From AC-32 sp963755635 (GTDB lineage Bacteria > Actinomycetota > Thermoleophilia > Gaiellales > Gaiellaceae), in contig CAVWKS010000008.1 in NCBI GenBank assembly GCA_963755635.1, positions 124,001 to 188,000 on the forward strand: a DNA stretch of 64,000 nucleotides, written 5' to 3'. Under the pieces are notes generated by a model. The model worked only from the letters and a program-made list of their open reading frames with translations, was not told the DNA's origin and searched no databases. This document shows, one piece after another, positions 61,918 to 64,000 of the stretch. A program made the position numbers and the translations under genes. How positions within the stretch are numbered: the first letter of the stretch is position 1; the number at the start of each line of letters is the position of its first letter.

Positions 61918-64000
61918 ATGAAGGGGAGAGTCGAGATTCGTCGTCGCCGTGCTCGCCGTCGCAGGCTGTCGACGATCGCGGTGCTCGGGCTGCGGCACGG
62001 TGCAGAGCGCCAACTCCGCGCCGCGGCCGGCTGCCGGGCGGCACGTGCAGCTCGCGCAACGGCGATCAAGCACGTGATCTACATCCAGTTCGACAACACG
62101 CACTACCGGCGGGACAGCGCCGAACGTCGCGTCGGACCTGGAGCAGATGCCGCACCTGCTGAACTTCCTGACGGACAACGGCACGCTGTTCACGAACGAC
62201 CACACGATCCTGATCTCGCACACCGCGGGCGGGATCCTCGCTCGCTGACCGGCCTCTACCCGGACCGGCAGGGCCAGACGGTCTCGAACAGCTACGACTA
62301 CTTCACGGCCGGACGGCACGACCGGCGTTCACGAGCTCGTTCAAGTACTGGACGGAGCCCGTCGACCCGGCGAACGACCCGCTGCCGAACATGATCACGG
62401 ACGGGCAGAAGACGACGCCCGCGCCGTGGGTGCCGTTCACGCGCGCCGGCTGTGACGTCGGCGGCGTCGGCACGGCGAACATCGAGCTCGAGAACACGGA
62501 CACGAACGCGACCGGCGACATCACGCAGGTCTTCGGCGACGGCTCGCCCGAGTGGAACGAGGCGGCCGCCGACCCGCAGCACGGCGCAGACCGACTTCGT
62601 CGGCATCGCGATCCACTGCTCGCAGACGCGACGAGCACGTGCGCGCGACAACGCGCAACGCGAAGCCCGACCTGCTGCCCGGACGAGCCCGGCGGCTACA
62701 CGCGGCTACAAGGCGCTCTACGGCGCGAAGTACGTCGACCCGGCGATCACCGGCGGCCAGCGCCTGCGTGAACGACACGACCGGCAACGCCGATCACCGA
62801 CCCGCGCGGCTACTGCGGCTTCCCCGGCTTCGACGGGATGTTCGCGAAGAACACGCTCGGCTACGTCGCGCAGATGCAGGAGAACGGCGTGCCGGTGACC
62901 TACGGCTACATCTCGGACGCGCACGACCTCCACGTGCCGATGCTCGGCGACGACTCGTACTCGAGCTCGGCGCACGGGCCCGGCGAGCTCGGCGCACGAG
63001 CAGCAGCTGAAGGACTACGACAACGCGTTCGAGCACGTTCTTCGACGAACCTGCAGCAGCACGGGATCGACAAGACGAACACGCTGTTCGTGATCACCGT
63101 CGACGAGGGCGACCACTTCGCCGGCGGCGTCGGCGACCCGCAGCCCGGCCGGCGACTGGCTGATCTACGACCACCGCACCTGCACCGACCTGACGCACGT
63201 GCCCGACGAACCAGATCGGCGAGGTCAACGCGAACATCAAGGCCTGCTGCACCGCGACGCGAGCCGAACTTCGACATCCACTCCGACGACGCGCCGACGT
63301 TCTACGTCACCGGCCAGCCCGGCCCGACCGACCCGGCCGTGCGCAAGCCTCGAGCGGGACGGTCGGCGCGCTCACCTCGCTCGATCCGTACGTCCGGACA
63401 GAGCGGCGTGCCGCAGACGTCACGCTGACCGAGGCGCTCGCCGACCCGGTCGAGGGAGGACCCTGCACATGGTCAACACCGACCCGAACCGGACGCCGAC
63501 GTTCACGCTGTTCGGCAACCCCGACTTCTTCTTCGCGACGTCCGAACCCGACGCAGCCGGCGCCTCGAGTCCGCGTGCGTAGCCCGGGCTTCGCCTGGAA
63601 CCACGGCGACATCCAGGACGAGATCGCCAACACCTGGGCGGCATGCGTCGGGCCCGGGATCGAGAACACGGCGATCGACTCGACCGCGTGGACCGACCAC
63701 ACCGACCTCCGGCCGACGATCCTGACGCTGCTCGGCCTGCACGACGACTACCAGACGACGGGCGCGTGGTCGTCGGAGATCGCTGCGATGAGAAGCGCTG
63801 CCGTCAGCCTGCGCGTCCACCACCGAGCCTCGAGCGCCTCGGCGACGCCTACAAGCAGCTGAAGCGCCGTTCGGCCGTTCTCGATGGACACGCTGGCGGC
63901 GTCGACGCGGGCGCTCGAGAGCGACTCGACGGACGACCCGACCTACGAGACGATCGAGAGTCGGATCACGTCGCTGACGACCAGCGGAACGCGCTGGCCG
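61918..64000 (+). CDS. Secreted phosphoesterase family protein, partial and heavily frameshifted
   Basis: The gene begins at ATG 61918, eight bases after AAGGAGG, with a hydrophobic signal segment, and runs off the window. Pieces in several frames line up into one phosphoesterase/alkaline-phosphatase-superfamily protein: IKHVIYIQFDNTHYRRD (first metal site), LTDNGTLFTNDHTILISHTAGG, LTGLYPDRQGQTVSNSYDYF, TYGYISDAHDLHVP, NTLFVITVDEGDHFAGGV, PDFFFATSEPDA and DHTDLRPTILTLLGLHDDY. More than a dozen indels break the frame. Substrate could be a phosphate ester or phospholipid. Confidence 0.75.

Overview
This is a high-GC chromosomal window with dense, mostly minus-strand operons. Many neighbouring genes overlap by four bases (ATGA or GTGA), and GTG and TTG starts are common. 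Gene content and order point to Actinomycetota: a SepIVA/DivIVA-like gene beside coaD, a split pntAA/pntAB/pntB transhydrogenase, DUF177-rpmF-plsX-acpP-rnc-smc-ftsY, rpsP-khpA-rimM-trmD-lepB-rplS-rnhB, and priA-def-fmt-rsmB-rpe-ribD-ribE-ribBA-ribH. The style suggests the class Thermoleophilia (Gaiellales/Solirubrobacterales); this is inference from gene order, not a database result.

Layout. 1-8.3 kb: the end of an MMPL exporter, a secreted Asp-box (sialidase-like) protein, a transhydrogenase operon, a two-gene ABC exporter, an ornithine cyclodeaminase-like enzyme and a HIT protein. 8.3-13.5 kb: an amino-acid oxidase-like flavoprotein, then dprA, comM/yifB, a solitary DNA methyltransferase and a YraN-like nuclease-fold gene. 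13.4-19.6 kb: rnhB, rplS, a signal peptidase I with a J-like N-terminal domain, trmD, rimM, a phosphoesterase, khpA, rpsP and ffh. 19.97-23.1 kb: a sugar-type ABC importer lying between ffh and ftsY. 23.2-30.1 kb: ftsY, a stand-alone LanC-like gene coupled to a short-armed smc, rnc, acpP, plsX and rpmF. 30.1-39.6 kb: an ABC-F protein with a structured leader, DUF177, a nitroreductase, a 166-bp palindromic element, sepIVA-like, coaD, rsmD, recG and a fatty-acid kinase pair (fakA, fakB/degV) with a receiver protein between them. 39.7-49.8 kb: an ABM-like protein, rpmB, the riboflavin operon, translation-maturation genes, priA and a ZIP transporter divergent from a DtxR-type regulator across a clear palindrome. 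50.5-57.2 kb: a deacetylase, metK, a DUF3352 lipoprotein, gpsA, der and cmk. 57.2-64 kb: aroA, tyrA, DAHP synthase, trpS and the start of a secreted phosphoesterase.

Sequence quality. About ten isolated single-base frameshifts occur in the first 57 kb, in pntAA, rplS, ftsY, rsmD, degV, fakA, der, the deacetylase and probably def. From about 57.8 kb to the end every gene is broken by many one- or two-base indels while protein similarity continues across frames. This looks like an unpolished, low-coverage contig end rather than true gene decay, and those genes are annotated as single CDS spans.

No tRNA, rRNA, CRISPR array, transposase or integrase was recognised. The most interesting signals are the methyltransferase among the transformation genes, the J-like/signal peptidase fusion, the LanC-like gene coupled to smc, the palindromic element, the ABC-F leader and a repeated upstream motif found in three places.
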